Assembly: GCF_001269655.1 (NCBI RefSeq)
Contig: NZ_LHVE01000017.1
Location: forward strand, 1-64,000
Length of the DNA stretch: 64,000 nt
From: Pseudomonas thivervalensis
GTDB lineage: Bacteria; Pseudomonadota; Gammaproteobacteria; Pseudomonadales; Pseudomonadaceae
Direction of reading: 5' to 3'
The position numbers were made by a program, and so were the translations under genes. The notes below the pieces were generated by a model. That model had not been told where the DNA came from, did not search any database, and saw nothing but the letters and a program-made list of their open reading frames with translations. This document shows positions 54,269 to 63,699 of the stretch, piece after piece; the first letter of the stretch is position 1; every line of letters starts with the position of its first letter.

Positions 54269-55528
54269 ATGCATAATCAGCCGCCCCGTTCTTCACCCAT
54301 CCGCCTGACAGGCTTCTGCCTGGCGATCGCCCTCTTCGAATGCCTGACCTACCTGGCCAGCGACCTGGTCATGCCCGCCATGCTCAAGGTGACCCAGGAC
54401 CTGGATGCGCCTGCGGATCAGATCCCCTACGCATTTAACTTGTACCTGTTGGGCGGGGTCATGTTGCCGTGGTTGATCGGTCCGTTGTCGGATCGTTATG
54501 GACGGCGTCCGTTCATGCTGGTCGGGTGTGCCGGGTTCGCGTTGGCCTGCGCGGCAATCACCCAGGTCACCAGCATGCATGGCTTCAACGGGTTGCGCTT
54601 GATCCAGGGGATGGGGCTGGGCTTTGTGATTGCCGTCAGCTATCCCGCGATACAAGAGGTCTTTTGCGAATCCACTGCCGTGAAAGTCATGGCGTTATTG
54701 GGCAACGTGGCCCTTCTCTCTCCTCTGTTGGGGCCTTTGGCGGGCGGGTTGTTGTTGCAATGGCTGTCCTGGCGCGAACTGTTCATGTTGCTGGCCGGCC
54801 TCGGGACAGTGAGCTGGCTGGCCTTATGGGGCTTCATGCCGCGAAACATCGGTGCGGCGGCTCATGTCCTCGGTAAAGCGCAGACCGTCGAGCCACTCGA
54901 CATGCGTTCCCTTGTCCGGCGATACGGCGCTCTGCTGGGCCATTCGGGGTTCATGGCGGCCAGCGTCGCGCTGGGCTTGATGAGTCTGCCGCTCATTGCC
55001 TGGATCGGTCTGTCTCCATTGCTGTTGATCCAAGGCCAGGGCCTGTCTCCATTGTTGTACGGCGCCTGGCAGATTCCGGTTTTCTCTGCGGTGATCCTCG
55101 GCAATCTGCTGTTGAACGCCTTGGTCGAACGGGTCGGCGTACACCGGGTGGTCGGCTACAGCCTGTGGCCCTTCAGCACCGGCCTGATCACATTGGTCAT
55201 TGCCAGCCAGTTCAGCCTTTCGTTGTCCGTGTTGATCGGTGCCCTGTCGGTCTATGCGATCGGGCTCGGCATGGGCAACGCCGCACTGTATCGGCTGGCC
55301 CTGTTCGCCAGCGAGGACAGCAAAGGGCTGGTCTCGGCCATGGTCGGGATGATTTCCATCGCCGTCATGAGCGTGGCGGGCTCGCTACTGGCACTGCTGG
55401 GGGCCGGGGAAAGCCTTGAGTCCTTCGCGTTGATGGTCGGCATCGCCGGGGTCTGCTGTCTTTTGCCATTGCGCCTGTTCAGGTCGCAGCCGTTGCCCAC
55501 GCCTGAGTTCGCCGTCGCAGAGGAATAG
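54269..55528 (+). CDS. MFS exporter (Bcr/CmlA/MdfA-like, DHA1)
   Basis: A 419-residue, 12-helix drug:proton antiporter. Marker sequences are LTGFCLAIALFECLTYLASDLVMPAM in helix 1, the motif A loop LSDRYGRRPFMLVG, and RLIQGMGLGFVIAVSYPAIQE in helix 4-5, as in MdfA relatives. It opens the LuxE/LuxC-fusion operon; 3 bases separate it from the LuxE-like gene. It is therefore the likely exporter of whatever the operon makes, or an associated resistance pump. Confidence 0.85.
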   Translation: MHNQPPRSSPIRLTGFCLAIALFECLTYLASDLVMPAMLKVTQDLDAPADQIPYAFNLYLLGGVMLPWLIGPLSDRYGRRPFMLVGCAGFALACAAITQVTSMHGFNGLRLIQGMGLGFVIAVSYPAIQEVFCESTAVKVMALLGNVALLSPLLGPLAGGLLLQWLSWRELFMLLAGLGTVSWLALWGFMPRNIGAAAHVLGKAQTVEPLDMRSLVRRYGALLGHSGFMAASVALGLMSLPLIAWIGLSPLLLIQGQGLSPLLYGAWQIPVFSAVILGNLLLNALVERVGVHRVVGYSLWPFSTGLITLVIASQFSLSLSVLIGALSVYAIGLGMGNAALYRLALFASEDSKGLVSAMVGMISIAVMSVAGSLLALLGAGESLESFALMVGIAGVCCLLPLRLFRSQPLPTPEFAVAEE

Positions 55529-55531
55529 CTG

Positions 55532-56656
55532 ATGATCGATTTTCCCTACGCTGATGCACTGTGCGCATTGCCCCGACCGTATGACTGCGATTCGGTGCCT
55601 GCGGGCCTGTTCGACAAAGCCATGGCTGAGATCAGCCTGTTCCACAGTCATCACACCCCCGGTTATCGAGACTGGCTCAACGCCAATGGACTCTCGGTCG
55701 ATGACCTGGAACACCTGACGGACTGGTCGCGCCTGCCACCGATCTACGCCAGCTATTTCAAGCAGAGAATGCTCCTCAGCCCCACCGCCGAAGGCGCGCT
55801 GGAGCTCACCTCCTCGGGAACCAGCGGGCAGAAAAGTCGCATGTGCTATGACGAGCGCAGCATGGCAGCGGCCCAGGGCATGGTCGCGAACATCTTCGAG
55901 CACTACGGCTGGTCTACCCATGAGCCGTGCAACTACCTGCTCTTGAGCCATGAACCCGAAGCCGTCAATCGGCTCGGCACAGCGTATACCGATCAGTTTC
56001 TGTGTCGCTTCGCCCCCGCCAAACGTGTCGCCTATGCGCTGCGACGCACCGGGAAAGGCCACGACTTCGACGTCTTTGGCGTCATCAATGCCCTGCAGTC
56101 GTTTGCCGAAGAAGGGCTCCCGGTGAGAATCTTCGGCTTTCCGGCGCTGCTGTGGCACGTCCTCGAACGCATGCGCGAAACCGATGTAGATGACCTGACA
56201 CTGGCCCCCGGGTCACTGGTCTTCCTGGGGGGCGGCTGGAAGAAACAGGCGGCCCAGGAAATCCCTCGCCATCAGGTCTACGCGCGCATCACCCGGCAGT
56301 TGGGCATCGACGCCCAACGTTGCCGCGACGGCTATGGGGCGGTCGAACACGCGGTGCCTTACGTCGAATGCGCCCACCATCGATTCCACGTACCGGTCTA
56401 TTCGAAAGTCTTCGTGCGTCACCCCTCGAACTTCAGCGTCCAGCCGTTTGGCGAGCCGGGATTGCTGTCATTCGTCTCGCCCTACATCTCGTCAAGCCCC
56501 GCGCACGTCGTGGTGATGAGCGATCTGGCGACCCTGCATCCGGCCAACTGCGAGTGCGGCCTGCCCACCCAGTGGTTCGAACTGCACGGCCGTGCCGGCA
56601 CCAGTGCCAGTCGAAGCTGCGCCATGGCGGCTGCCGAATTGATCAAGGAAAACTGA
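55532..56656 (+). CDS. LuxE-like acyl-protein synthetase
   Basis: A 374-residue LuxE-type adenylate-forming enzyme. The ATP motif is ELTSSGTSGQKSR, and FGFPALLWHVLERM and VYARITRQLGIDAQRCRDGYGAVEHAVP follow the LuxE pattern; CECGLPTQWFELHGR lies near the end. In luminescence LuxE activates a fatty acid as acyl-AMP and holds it as a thioester for reduction by LuxC. No luxAB genes are here, so it must serve another pathway. One base separates it from the LuxC-fusion gene, a typical coupled pair. Confidence 0.85.
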   Translation: MIDFPYADALCALPRPYDCDSVPAGLFDKAMAEISLFHSHHTPGYRDWLNANGLSVDDLEHLTDWSRLPPIYASYFKQRMLLSPTAEGALELTSSGTSGQKSRMCYDERSMAAAQGMVANIFEHYGWSTHEPCNYLLLSHEPEAVNRLGTAYTDQFLCRFAPAKRVAYALRRTGKGHDFDVFGVINALQSFAEEGLPVRIFGFPALLWHVLERMRETDVDDLTLAPGSLVFLGGGWKKQAAQEIPRHQVYARITRQLGIDAQRCRDGYGAVEHAVPYVECAHHRFHVPVYSKVFVRHPSNFSVQPFGEPGLLSFVSPYISSSPAHVVVMSDLATLHPANCECGLPTQWFELHGRAGTSASRSCAMAAAELIKEN

Positions 56657-56657
56657 C

Positions 56658-59069
56658 ATGTACCTCATCAATGGCCACCTCAACGTCGAGCTGACGCTCG
56701 ATGCCGCACTTGAACACCTTCAAGCGCAACTGCCCGTCCTGCTGCAAGCCCCGCTTCGCAGCGAAGAGGTGCTCGACTGCGCGGACGCGTTCGTGCGCTG
56801 GCTGCGTACGGCAGCCCCGGATCCACTGCTCGATGAGGATCAGCGCCAAGCCCTGGTTGCCTTTTGCGAACGTCAGCGGTTGGAGTTCAAACTGGAGCGG
56901 GAACTGGGCACCGACGCGCGCTCGCTGCGACGCATCGACTACGGCGGTGGCGCGTTCGAAAGCTGGCAGCCCCTGGGTCTGGTGGTGCATGTGACGCCGG
57001 GCAACTCACCGTTGCTGGGATTCTGCGCCGCGCTGGAAGGCCTGCTGGCAGGTAATGTGAACTGGCTGCGCCCCAGCTCCCGTGATGGCGACCTTACGGC
57101 CCGGTTGCTGGCGGCGTTCGTGGGGTGCGATCCGAGCGGCCGCTTGCGCGATTATCTGGCGGTACTGCCCGTGCCCTCGCGGGAGATCGGTCGTCTCTTT
57201 GCGTTGGCCCACGGCGTCAGCGCCTGGGGCGGCGAGACGGCCTTGAAGGCGTTGCGTGAGCAGCTTCCGAGTGGCTGTCGCTGGATCGATTGGGGCCATA
57301 GGATCAGCTTCGCCTATATCACGCCGCTCGCGGCCAGCGCGCAGGCGCTGGATGCTCTGGTTGATGAGGTCTGCCGCCTCGATCAACAGGCCTGTTCCAG
57401 CCCGCAATGGTTACTGGTGGACAGCGATGAGCCTGCGCAGATACAAGCATTGGGCAGCGATTTGGCCGCCGCGTTCGAACGCCGGACCGGACATTGGCCC
57501 ATCTTGGAACCCACTGCCGCTGAAGCCTGCGAGATCACGACCCGGACGGCGTTGGCCCGCCTGGATTACAGTTTCGCCAAGAAAATCGGCCAGGTCTGGG
57601 CGGGCAGCGATTGGCGCATCCTCTGGGAACACCATCGCACACTGCAACCCTCCCCGCTGTTTCGCACGCTCTTGCTACGGCCAGTACCCGAAGCGATGCT
57701 CGCTGAAACCCTGCTGCCATGGCGGAACGTGCTGCAGAGTTGCGCGCTTATCTGTGAGCCGGAACGGGCACCGGCACTGGCGCGCCGCCTGATCGGCGCT
57801 GGCGTTTCCCGCGTGGCGTCCACTGCGCAGATCCAGCAGGGCTATGACGGCGAACCCCACGATGGCGTATACGCGCTCCAGCGACTGAGTCGTCGGGTAT
57901 CGGTCGGCCTTGAGCCTGATGCAGCGCGCCATCGCGTGGCGCTGGATGCACCTGCGCCGGTTTTATCCCATGACGCCTCGACACCGATCATGGACAAGGC
58001 CGCGTTCCTCGCCCTGCCCCCAGCCCCTCAGGCACAACTGCTCTTCCGCTCGGGTGGCAGCAGCGGCGCCCCCGTGCTGTCCCCCTACACGCATCGCGAT
58101 TTCGATCGCCACATGCGCGCCGCCGCCGACGGGCTGCGCGCGGCGGGCCTTGACCCCGCACAGGATCGGGTCATGAACCTGTTTTATGGCGGCAGCCTGT
58201 ATGGCGGGTTCCTGAGTTTCACCAAAATTCTGGAACAGATGAACGTTGTGCATTACCCGATGGGTGGGCCACCGGACGACAACTTCGAGGAAATCGCCCA
58301 ACTGATCGTCGCTCACCGGATCAACACGCTTATCGGCATGCCGAGTACCTTGCAACGACTCTTCTCTTCCCAGCGTGCAGCGCTCCAAGATTACCGTGGC
58401 GTTCGCAAGATCATGCTTGGCGGCGAGCACCTGGGGCCAGACAGCCGCACATTATTCCAGCAATGCGGTGCCACCTGCATTCGCTCGGCCATCTACGGCA
58501 CGGTGGACGCAGGCCCGCTCGGCCATGCCTGCATCGGCAGCGACGACGGCGTGTTCCACCTGATGGATAACATCCAATCTCTGGAGATCGTCCATGTGGA
58601 ACAGGACACACCTGTCGGTCCGGGGGAAACCGGACGCCTGCTGTTCAGCTCCCGCATTCGCCAGGCGCGCCCTCTGCAGCGATATGAGGTCGGCGATCTC
58701 GGCCGCTGGGTCTCCGGCCCGTGCATGTGTGGCCTGGAGTCGCCGAGATTCGAACTGCGTGAGCGCCACGGTCGCGTGGTGCGCATCGCTACGCATTTCA
58801 TCAATACCGGCGAACTGGCCGAGCGGGCGCAGGCGGCCATCCAGATCGTGCTCGACCGTGAACGCAGTGGTTGCGAGCGTTTACTGATCCGCACCGATGG
58901 CGACGCCGAAACGGTACGAAGCAATGTGCTGGAAATGGCGCCGCTACGCGCGTCCATCAATGCCGCGTTGTTGGTCGTGGAAGTCCAGAACTGTCCGGTC
59001 GAGCGTTTCGAACGTACCAAACACAGCGGCAAAGTCCCGCAGGTGATCGACCGCAGGATGCCCGGTTAG
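56658..59069 (+). CDS. LuxC-type acyl reductase fused to an adenylate-forming ligase domain
   Basis: An 803-residue two-domain protein. Residues about 1-420 are LuxC acyl-CoA/acyl-protein reductase: HVTPGNSPLLG for NADPH binding, and the acyl-accepting cysteine C246 in DQQACSSPQW. Residues about 450-803 are a PaaK/F390-synthetase-type adenylate-forming domain with the A3-like loop RSGGSSGAPVLSP (about 463-475), YGTVDAG, and a D-x6-G-like EVGDLGRW, then a small C-terminal domain. LuxC and ligase domains are normally separate proteins; this fusion suggests channelling of an activated acyl group to reduction or to condensation with another acid. It is in a tight operon with a separate LuxE-like and a third ligase. 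Confidence 0.82.
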   Translation: MYLINGHLNVELTLDAALEHLQAQLPVLLQAPLRSEEVLDCADAFVRWLRTAAPDPLLDEDQRQALVAFCERQRLEFKLERELGTDARSLRRIDYGGGAFESWQPLGLVVHVTPGNSPLLGFCAALEGLLAGNVNWLRPSSRDGDLTARLLAAFVGCDPSGRLRDYLAVLPVPSREIGRLFALAHGVSAWGGETALKALREQLPSGCRWIDWGHRISFAYITPLAASAQALDALVDEVCRLDQQACSSPQWLLVDSDEPAQIQALGSDLAAAFERRTGHWPILEPTAAEACEITTRTALARLDYSFAKKIGQVWAGSDWRILWEHHRTLQPSPLFRTLLLRPVPEAMLAETLLPWRNVLQSCALICEPERAPALARRLIGAGVSRVASTAQIQQGYDGEPHDGVYALQRLSRRVSVGLEPDAARHRVALDAPAPVLSHDASTPIMDKAAFLALPPAPQAQLLFRSGGSSGAPVLSPYTHRDFDRHMRAAADGLRAAGLDPAQDRVMNLFYGGSLYGGFLSFTKILEQMNVVHYPMGGPPDDNFEEIAQLIVAHRINTLIGMPSTLQRLFSSQRAALQDYRGVRKIMLGGEHLGPDSRTLFQQCGATCIRSAIYGTVDAGPLGHACIGSDDGVFHLMDNIQSLEIVHVEQDTPVGPGETGRLLFSSRIRQARPLQRYEVGDLGRWVSGPCMCGLESPRFELRERHGRVVRIATHFINTGELAERAQAAIQIVLDRERSGCERLLIRTDGDAETVRSNVLEMAPLRASINAALLVVEVQNCPVERFERTKHSGKVPQVIDRRMPG

Positions 59070-59122
59070 TTGAGTTCACCCGCCATTCGCCAAGCAGACC
59101 TTCAAGCCTTGAGAAAATCCTG

Positions 59123-60397
59123 ATGAACGCTTCTTTCCCCTACGAGCCATGGTTCAACCACATCCGCACGTATTCGACATTTTATAAAGGGCAACTCAGC
59201 CATTTGCCTGACCAGGGATGGGATTTCGATCAGTTACCGATTGTGGATGTCAGTGAATTTTGGCGAGGCAGCCACGACCTGGATAACTGGCAGGTGCTGA
59301 CCGCCGAAGTCAGGGATGCACTGGTTTTTAAAACCGGCGGTACGACCAGCCAAGGCAAACTGTCGGTGTACACCCACGCGGAATGGCAGTTGATGCTCGA
59401 ATGCTTTGGACGCAGCCTGTCCGCCCAACTGTGCGCTGGGGATCGGATCGCCAATCTGTTCTTTTCGGGAGACTTGTATGCCAGCTTCCTGTTTATCCAC
59501 GGCGCGCTTTGCTGCGTAGAGGCCGCCATTACCGAATTCCCCTTTTCCGGGTCGGTGGACTTCAACGTGTTGGCCGGCGCAATCGTCGAACACCGCATCA
59601 ACGTGCTGGTAGGCGTACCTGCGCATTTATTGGCCTTCGCCAGCCATGTGAATGCCCAGGGGCGGATGCTGCCACAAGTCACCACCGTGCTGTTTGGCGG
59701 CGAAAACCTTTTCGAAAGCCAGCTACCGACACTCAAGCGCGCCCTGCCGAATGCTCGCTTCGCGTCAATCGGATACGCCAGCGTCGATGCCGGCCTGGTG
59801 GGTGCCAGCACACCGGACTGCGGCTTGGGCGAGCACCGGGTGTTTGATGAACAGACGCGTGTGGAGATCCTCGACGAGCTGAGCGGCGAGGCGATCGAGG
59901 CATGTGGTCAGACGGGTAACCTGGTGGTGACGAACTTCACCCGGACCCTGATGCCGATTGTCCGATACCCGGTGGGAGACCGGGCCAGCTGGTGCGAGCC
60001 TGCCGGCACCCCCCAGCGCAAGTTCGCCCTTCAAGGGCGCAGTGCTGAAAGCCGTCGCGTACGGGTTGGCGTATTGTCGCTGTTTCCCGAAGAGATCGGC
60101 GAGATCACCCGGCGCGTGAGCGGCGGTGTGCAGTGGCAATTACTCATCGAGCACATCCAGGGCAATGACCGAGTGTCGCTCAAGTGGGTATCCGACGCAC
60201 CGGCGCACGCTGGCCAAACTCGATCCCATGCGCTGAGGGCCGCCTTGATTGAGCAATACCCAGGGCTGGATCACCTCCACCTGGACGTCCGGGCCTGCCA
60301 CGCAGGGGAGTTGGAACGCCACCCCCGTTCCGGCAAGCACCTGTCGATAGTGGATCGTCGGGTCTACGGTCCCCTGGCACCGGGGTGCGTCCGATGA
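59123..60397 (+). CDS. PaaK/F390-synthetase-like adenylate-forming enzyme
   Basis: A 424-residue member of the phenylacetate-CoA ligase/coenzyme F390 synthetase group. ATP loop FKTGGTTSQGKLSVYTH (about residue 72), LFGGENLFESQLP, SIGYASVDAGLVG and TLMPIVRYPVGDRASW, in the order of A3-A5-A7 core motifs. Loop TGGTTSQGK differs a little from the usual TSGTTGxPK. It is the third adenylate-forming domain in the operon, 53 bases after the fusion gene. ATG 59123 has only a weak TTGAG box. Substrate may be an aryl or acyl acid; not predictable. Confidence 0.8.
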   Translation: MNASFPYEPWFNHIRTYSTFYKGQLSHLPDQGWDFDQLPIVDVSEFWRGSHDLDNWQVLTAEVRDALVFKTGGTTSQGKLSVYTHAEWQLMLECFGRSLSAQLCAGDRIANLFFSGDLYASFLFIHGALCCVEAAITEFPFSGSVDFNVLAGAIVEHRINVLVGVPAHLLAFASHVNAQGRMLPQVTTVLFGGENLFESQLPTLKRALPNARFASIGYASVDAGLVGASTPDCGLGEHRVFDEQTRVEILDELSGEAIEACGQTGNLVVTNFTRTLMPIVRYPVGDRASWCEPAGTPQRKFALQGRSAESRRVRVGVLSLFPEEIGEITRRVSGGVQWQLLIEHIQGNDRVSLKWVSDAPAHAGQTRSHALRAALIEQYPGLDHLHLDVRACHAGELERHPRSGKHLSIVDRRVYGPLAPGCVR

Positions 60398-61338
60398 GCA
60401 ATTTCGTTATCAGACCGTTCAGGTCGACGGACAGTGTCAGCACCTGCGAGCTGTTCCGCCGGGTGTATGGCGATCACTACGTCTCGCCCGACGTCTACAT
60501 GCCGCAGGTGATTTGCCAGCACAACCTGCTGGGCCGGTGGCATTCGTGGGTCGCCGTAACAGACGGCCGCGTGGTCGGTCATGCCGCGCTGTGCCGCCAC
60601 GGGCCGGTCGCGCAAGACGCTGAGCTGGCGCTGGTTGCGGTGGATCCCGAGCTACAAGGCCGACAAATCGCCTCGCGACTGGGCCGACAACTGGTGGACG
60701 GCAGCCAGGCGCTTGGGCTCGCCAGGCTGTCGATCAAACAAGTCACCAGCCATCCCTACAGCCAACGGCTGGCCCAACGGCTTGGCTTTCACGACGTCGG
60801 TTTGCTACCCGACTTCGTGCCCTCGCCGTTCGCAATGGACCAGGCCGAAACCATTGTGATCGGCTGTCAGATCGTCAGCGGCCACCTTCGACCTCTGTCG
60901 GAGCGCCAATGGCCCGCGCAGTACCAATGGCTGATGGCGCCGCTGGCGTCCCAATTCGGGACACGCATTGATGAAAGCCCGGCAGGGGTTCAACCCTTGC
61001 GGATCAGCCATCTGCCCGGACGAGTCGACATCGTGGCAGAGCGCGTAGACGCCGGCCTCGTCGAGCAGTTGCGACGCCTGCCGGTCCACTGGCCACTCTC
61101 GGTGCGGCTCGGACTCGGTCGGCACTTCAACACGGACTGTCGCCTGCTGATGACCGCCGGGTTCTTCTTCACTGGGATAATGCCCATCGACACCGCACAA
61201 GATTGGCAGGCGCTTTTCCACCGGGTTGCACAGCCGAGCAGGCTCAGCCTGCATTCCGCCCCCATGCAACGGCTCCACGATGACTGGCAGGCACGCGCCC
61301 AAGCCTGGAAAGACACGCAGGCCAGCTCGGCCGCCTGA
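60394..61338 (+). CDS. GNAT-family N-acetyltransferase with C-terminal extension
   Basis: A 314-residue protein. Residues about 1-150 form a GNAT domain with acetyl-CoA loop VDPELQGRQIASRLGRQL (Q/RxxGxG/A type) and SVTLFRRVYGD-like N-terminal region (STCELFRRVYGD). The remaining about 150 residues are a second, poorly recognised domain. ATG 60394 overlaps the ligase stop by 4 bases, so it is coupled to the operon. It probably N-acylates an amine made or activated by the pathway, or acetylates the product for self-protection. Confidence 0.8.
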   Translation: MSNFVIRPFRSTDSVSTCELFRRVYGDHYVSPDVYMPQVICQHNLLGRWHSWVAVTDGRVVGHAALCRHGPVAQDAELALVAVDPELQGRQIASRLGRQLVDGSQALGLARLSIKQVTSHPYSQRLAQRLGFHDVGLLPDFVPSPFAMDQAETIVIGCQIVSGHLRPLSERQWPAQYQWLMAPLASQFGTRIDESPAGVQPLRISHLPGRVDIVAERVDAGLVEQLRRLPVHWPLSVRLGLGRHFNTDCRLLMTAGFFFTGIMPIDTAQDWQALFHRVAQPSRLSLHSAPMQRLHDDWQARAQAWKDTQASSAA

Positions 61339-61441
61339 CGAAAGGGGTCTGCGGCATTCAAGCTCTCGGCCAGGAAGCCGACACAAATTGGAACGCTCAT
61401 CCCATTTGCTTCCGAAAGACGCCTCCGTGCAAGGAATACCC

Positions 61442-63436
61442 ATGCCCTCATTGCGCACCATTCAGGCCCGCTACACCTTGTTTCTGGTTCTGTTCATGCT
61501 GGTGTTGTCCATCCTGACTGTCGTTGGCATCAGTTATCTGGTCGCACCCAAGCTGCGCTTCACCGAGGAACAAGTGGCATTGAACCGCATCGCCGAAGTC
61601 GCCGAGCAGATCCAGGGCGAACTGAACAAGGTGCAGGCGCAGCAACGCAGCATCACCCAGACCATCCCGTTGCTCGACAGCGATGCCATCGACAAAGTGT
61701 TGCCGGGGCTGGTGGACCAATACGGTGAGTTGAAAGTCTTCGGCGGCGGGATCTGGCCATTGCCCAACCAGCGCGCCGAGGGGCGCAGCAAATTCAGCAC
61801 GTTCTGGCACCGCGACGCGTCCGGCAAACTGACGGTCAATACGTTCTGGAACAGCGACGCCGCGCCCAACTATTACGAACAACCCTGGCACAAGGGCGGC
61901 ATGGCCACCCCGCCTGGCAAATGCGCCTGGGCCGCGGCCTATAAAGACGACGCCAGCGCCGAGCCACGCACCAACTGCGCCATGGCCATTCAGAAAAACG
62001 GTGTGCCTTACGGCGTCTCCACCATTGACGTGACCCTGGGCTTCTTCAATGACCTGGTGGCACGCAAGGAAGCCGACCTGAGCGCCGAGATGCTGATCGT
62101 CGAAGGCGACGGCAAGATCATCAGCAACAGTTCGCGCATCAGCGGGCCGATCGTACTGAAGAACATCAGCGAACTGGCGGCCACTTCGCCATTCGCCACC
62201 CAGGTCAAGGCTGGCCTGGACAAGCGCGACCAGCCGCTGCAACGGGTCGAATTCGACAACAAGGGCGAGGCCAGCACCTTCTTCATGCGCCCTATCGAAG
62301 GTTCGCCGTGGTTCCTGGCCACGGCGTTGCCGACCCGGCTGATCACGGCCCAACGCGACGATGTCCTGAACACGCTGAGCCTGTTGCAGATCCCGATGGT
62401 GATTCTGCTGGTCTTGATGCAGCTTTACGCCATTCGTCAATTGACCCAGCGCATGAAGATCCTCAAGGGCAATATCGACGCCTTGTCCACCGGCGATGCC
62501 GACCTGACGCGGCGCATCACCATCCGGGCCGAGGATGAACTGGGGGCGATTGGTCATTCGGTCAACCGTTTCATTGCCTACTTGCAAGGCATGATCGGTG
62601 AAGTCACCCAGGCCACCGGCGCCATGGCGTCGAGCCTGGGTGATCTGCAGCGGACCTCGGCCCACACCAGCGAAATCCTGATGCGCCACGCCTCGGAAAC
62701 CGACCAGACCGTGACGGCCATCACCCAGATGAGTTCCACCGCTGAAAGCGTCGCGCAAAATGCCGCCGAGACCGCCGCGTTCACCCAACGCGCCAACGAG
62801 CATGCCGACCGCTCCCGCGTGGTGGTCGGCGAGGCCTCCAACAGTGTGGTGGCGTTGATCGATGAAGTGGCCAGCGCCACCCGCAAGGTCGAGAGCATGC
62901 AACAGGACGCCCAGCGCATCACCGAAATCCTGGGTGTGATCGGCGCCATCGCCGGGCAGACCAACCTGCTGGCCCTCAACGCCGCCATTGAAGCCGCCCG
63001 GGCCGGCGAGCAAGGCCGTGGCTTTGCCGTGGTGGCCGACGAAGTCCGCGCCCTCGCCGCCCGCACCCAGGCCAGCACCTCGGAAATCAACGAAATGCTG
63101 ACCCGCCTGACCCAAGGCGTGAGTTCGTCGGTCTCGGCCATGGAAAATACCCAAGCCAGTTGCCAGTCGGCCGCCGATGCGACGTCACGGGTGAACTCGG
63201 GCCTGGACGAAATGGCCGGCTCCGTCAGCCAGATCAACAGCCTGAGCACGCAGATCGCCACGGCCGCCGAGCAACAGAGCGCGGTGACCGAGGAGATCAA
63301 TCGCAGCATGGTGCAAATCCGCCACATGGTGGAGGAACTGGTGGAAAGCGGCCTGGCCAGCGAGAGCAATACCCGGCAACTGCTGGAAGCCAACACGCGG
63401 GTGAATGCGATCATGGGGCGGTTCAAGGTGCGCTAG
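61442..63436 (+). CDS. Methyl-accepting chemotaxis protein, dCache sensor
   Basis: A 664-residue chemoreceptor. An N-terminal helix (residues about 8-32), a periplasmic double-Cache sensor (about 35-300; FWHRDASGKLTVNTFWNSDAAPNYYEQPWH, ISSNSSRISG-like STIDVTLGFFNDL), a second helix (about 312-330), HAMP (IDALSTGDADLTRRI), and the signalling tip GQTNLLALNAAIEAARAGEQ. AAGGA lies 7 bases upstream of ATG 61442. Ligand is unknown; dCache receptors often bind amino acids, amines or organic acids. It follows the acetyltransferase by 103 bases on the same strand, and need not belong to that operon. Confidence 0.9.
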   Translation: MPSLRTIQARYTLFLVLFMLVLSILTVVGISYLVAPKLRFTEEQVALNRIAEVAEQIQGELNKVQAQQRSITQTIPLLDSDAIDKVLPGLVDQYGELKVFGGGIWPLPNQRAEGRSKFSTFWHRDASGKLTVNTFWNSDAAPNYYEQPWHKGGMATPPGKCAWAAAYKDDASAEPRTNCAMAIQKNGVPYGVSTIDVTLGFFNDLVARKEADLSAEMLIVEGDGKIISNSSRISGPIVLKNISELAATSPFATQVKAGLDKRDQPLQRVEFDNKGEASTFFMRPIEGSPWFLATALPTRLITAQRDDVLNTLSLLQIPMVILLVLMQLYAIRQLTQRMKILKGNIDALSTGDADLTRRITIRAEDELGAIGHSVNRFIAYLQGMIGEVTQATGAMASSLGDLQRTSAHTSEILMRHASETDQTVTAITQMSSTAESVAQNAAETAAFTQRANEHADRSRVVVGEASNSVVALIDEVASATRKVESMQQDAQRITEILGVIGAIAGQTNLLALNAAIEAARAGEQGRGFAVVADEVRALAARTQASTSEINEMLTRLTQGVSSSVSAMENTQASCQSAADATSRVNSGLDEMAGSVSQINSLSTQIATAAEQQSAVTEEINRSMVQIRHMVEELVESGLASESNTRQLLEANTRVNAIMGRFKVR

Positions 63437-63452
63437 CCCCCAAGCACAGACC

Positions 63453-63584
63453 TGTGGCGAGGGAGCTTGCTCCCGCTGGGCTGCGCAGCAGCCCCTTTGC
63501 CCTGCGCCTCGGTGTGTCAGGTTGATTGAGCAAGCTGTCTTGGGGCTGATTCGCAGCCCAGCGGGAGCAAGCTCCCTCGCCACA
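63453..63584. repeat. Convergent REP pair
   Basis: Copies at 63453-63495 and 63542-63584 are inverted, same family as the other GGCGAGGGAGCTTGCTCCCGC pairs; they lie after the chemoreceptor gene. Nothing else was seen between 63437 and 63699. Confidence 0.85.
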
Positions 63585-63699
63585 AAGCGGCATTGCACTC
63601 TCAACTGACAATTCTGTAATCCCCGCCTCAGCCCCCTGTCAGCTCGCCCTCGCTACTCTGTTATCCTCCCTCCAAACCGTTCGACACGAGACCTCCTTC

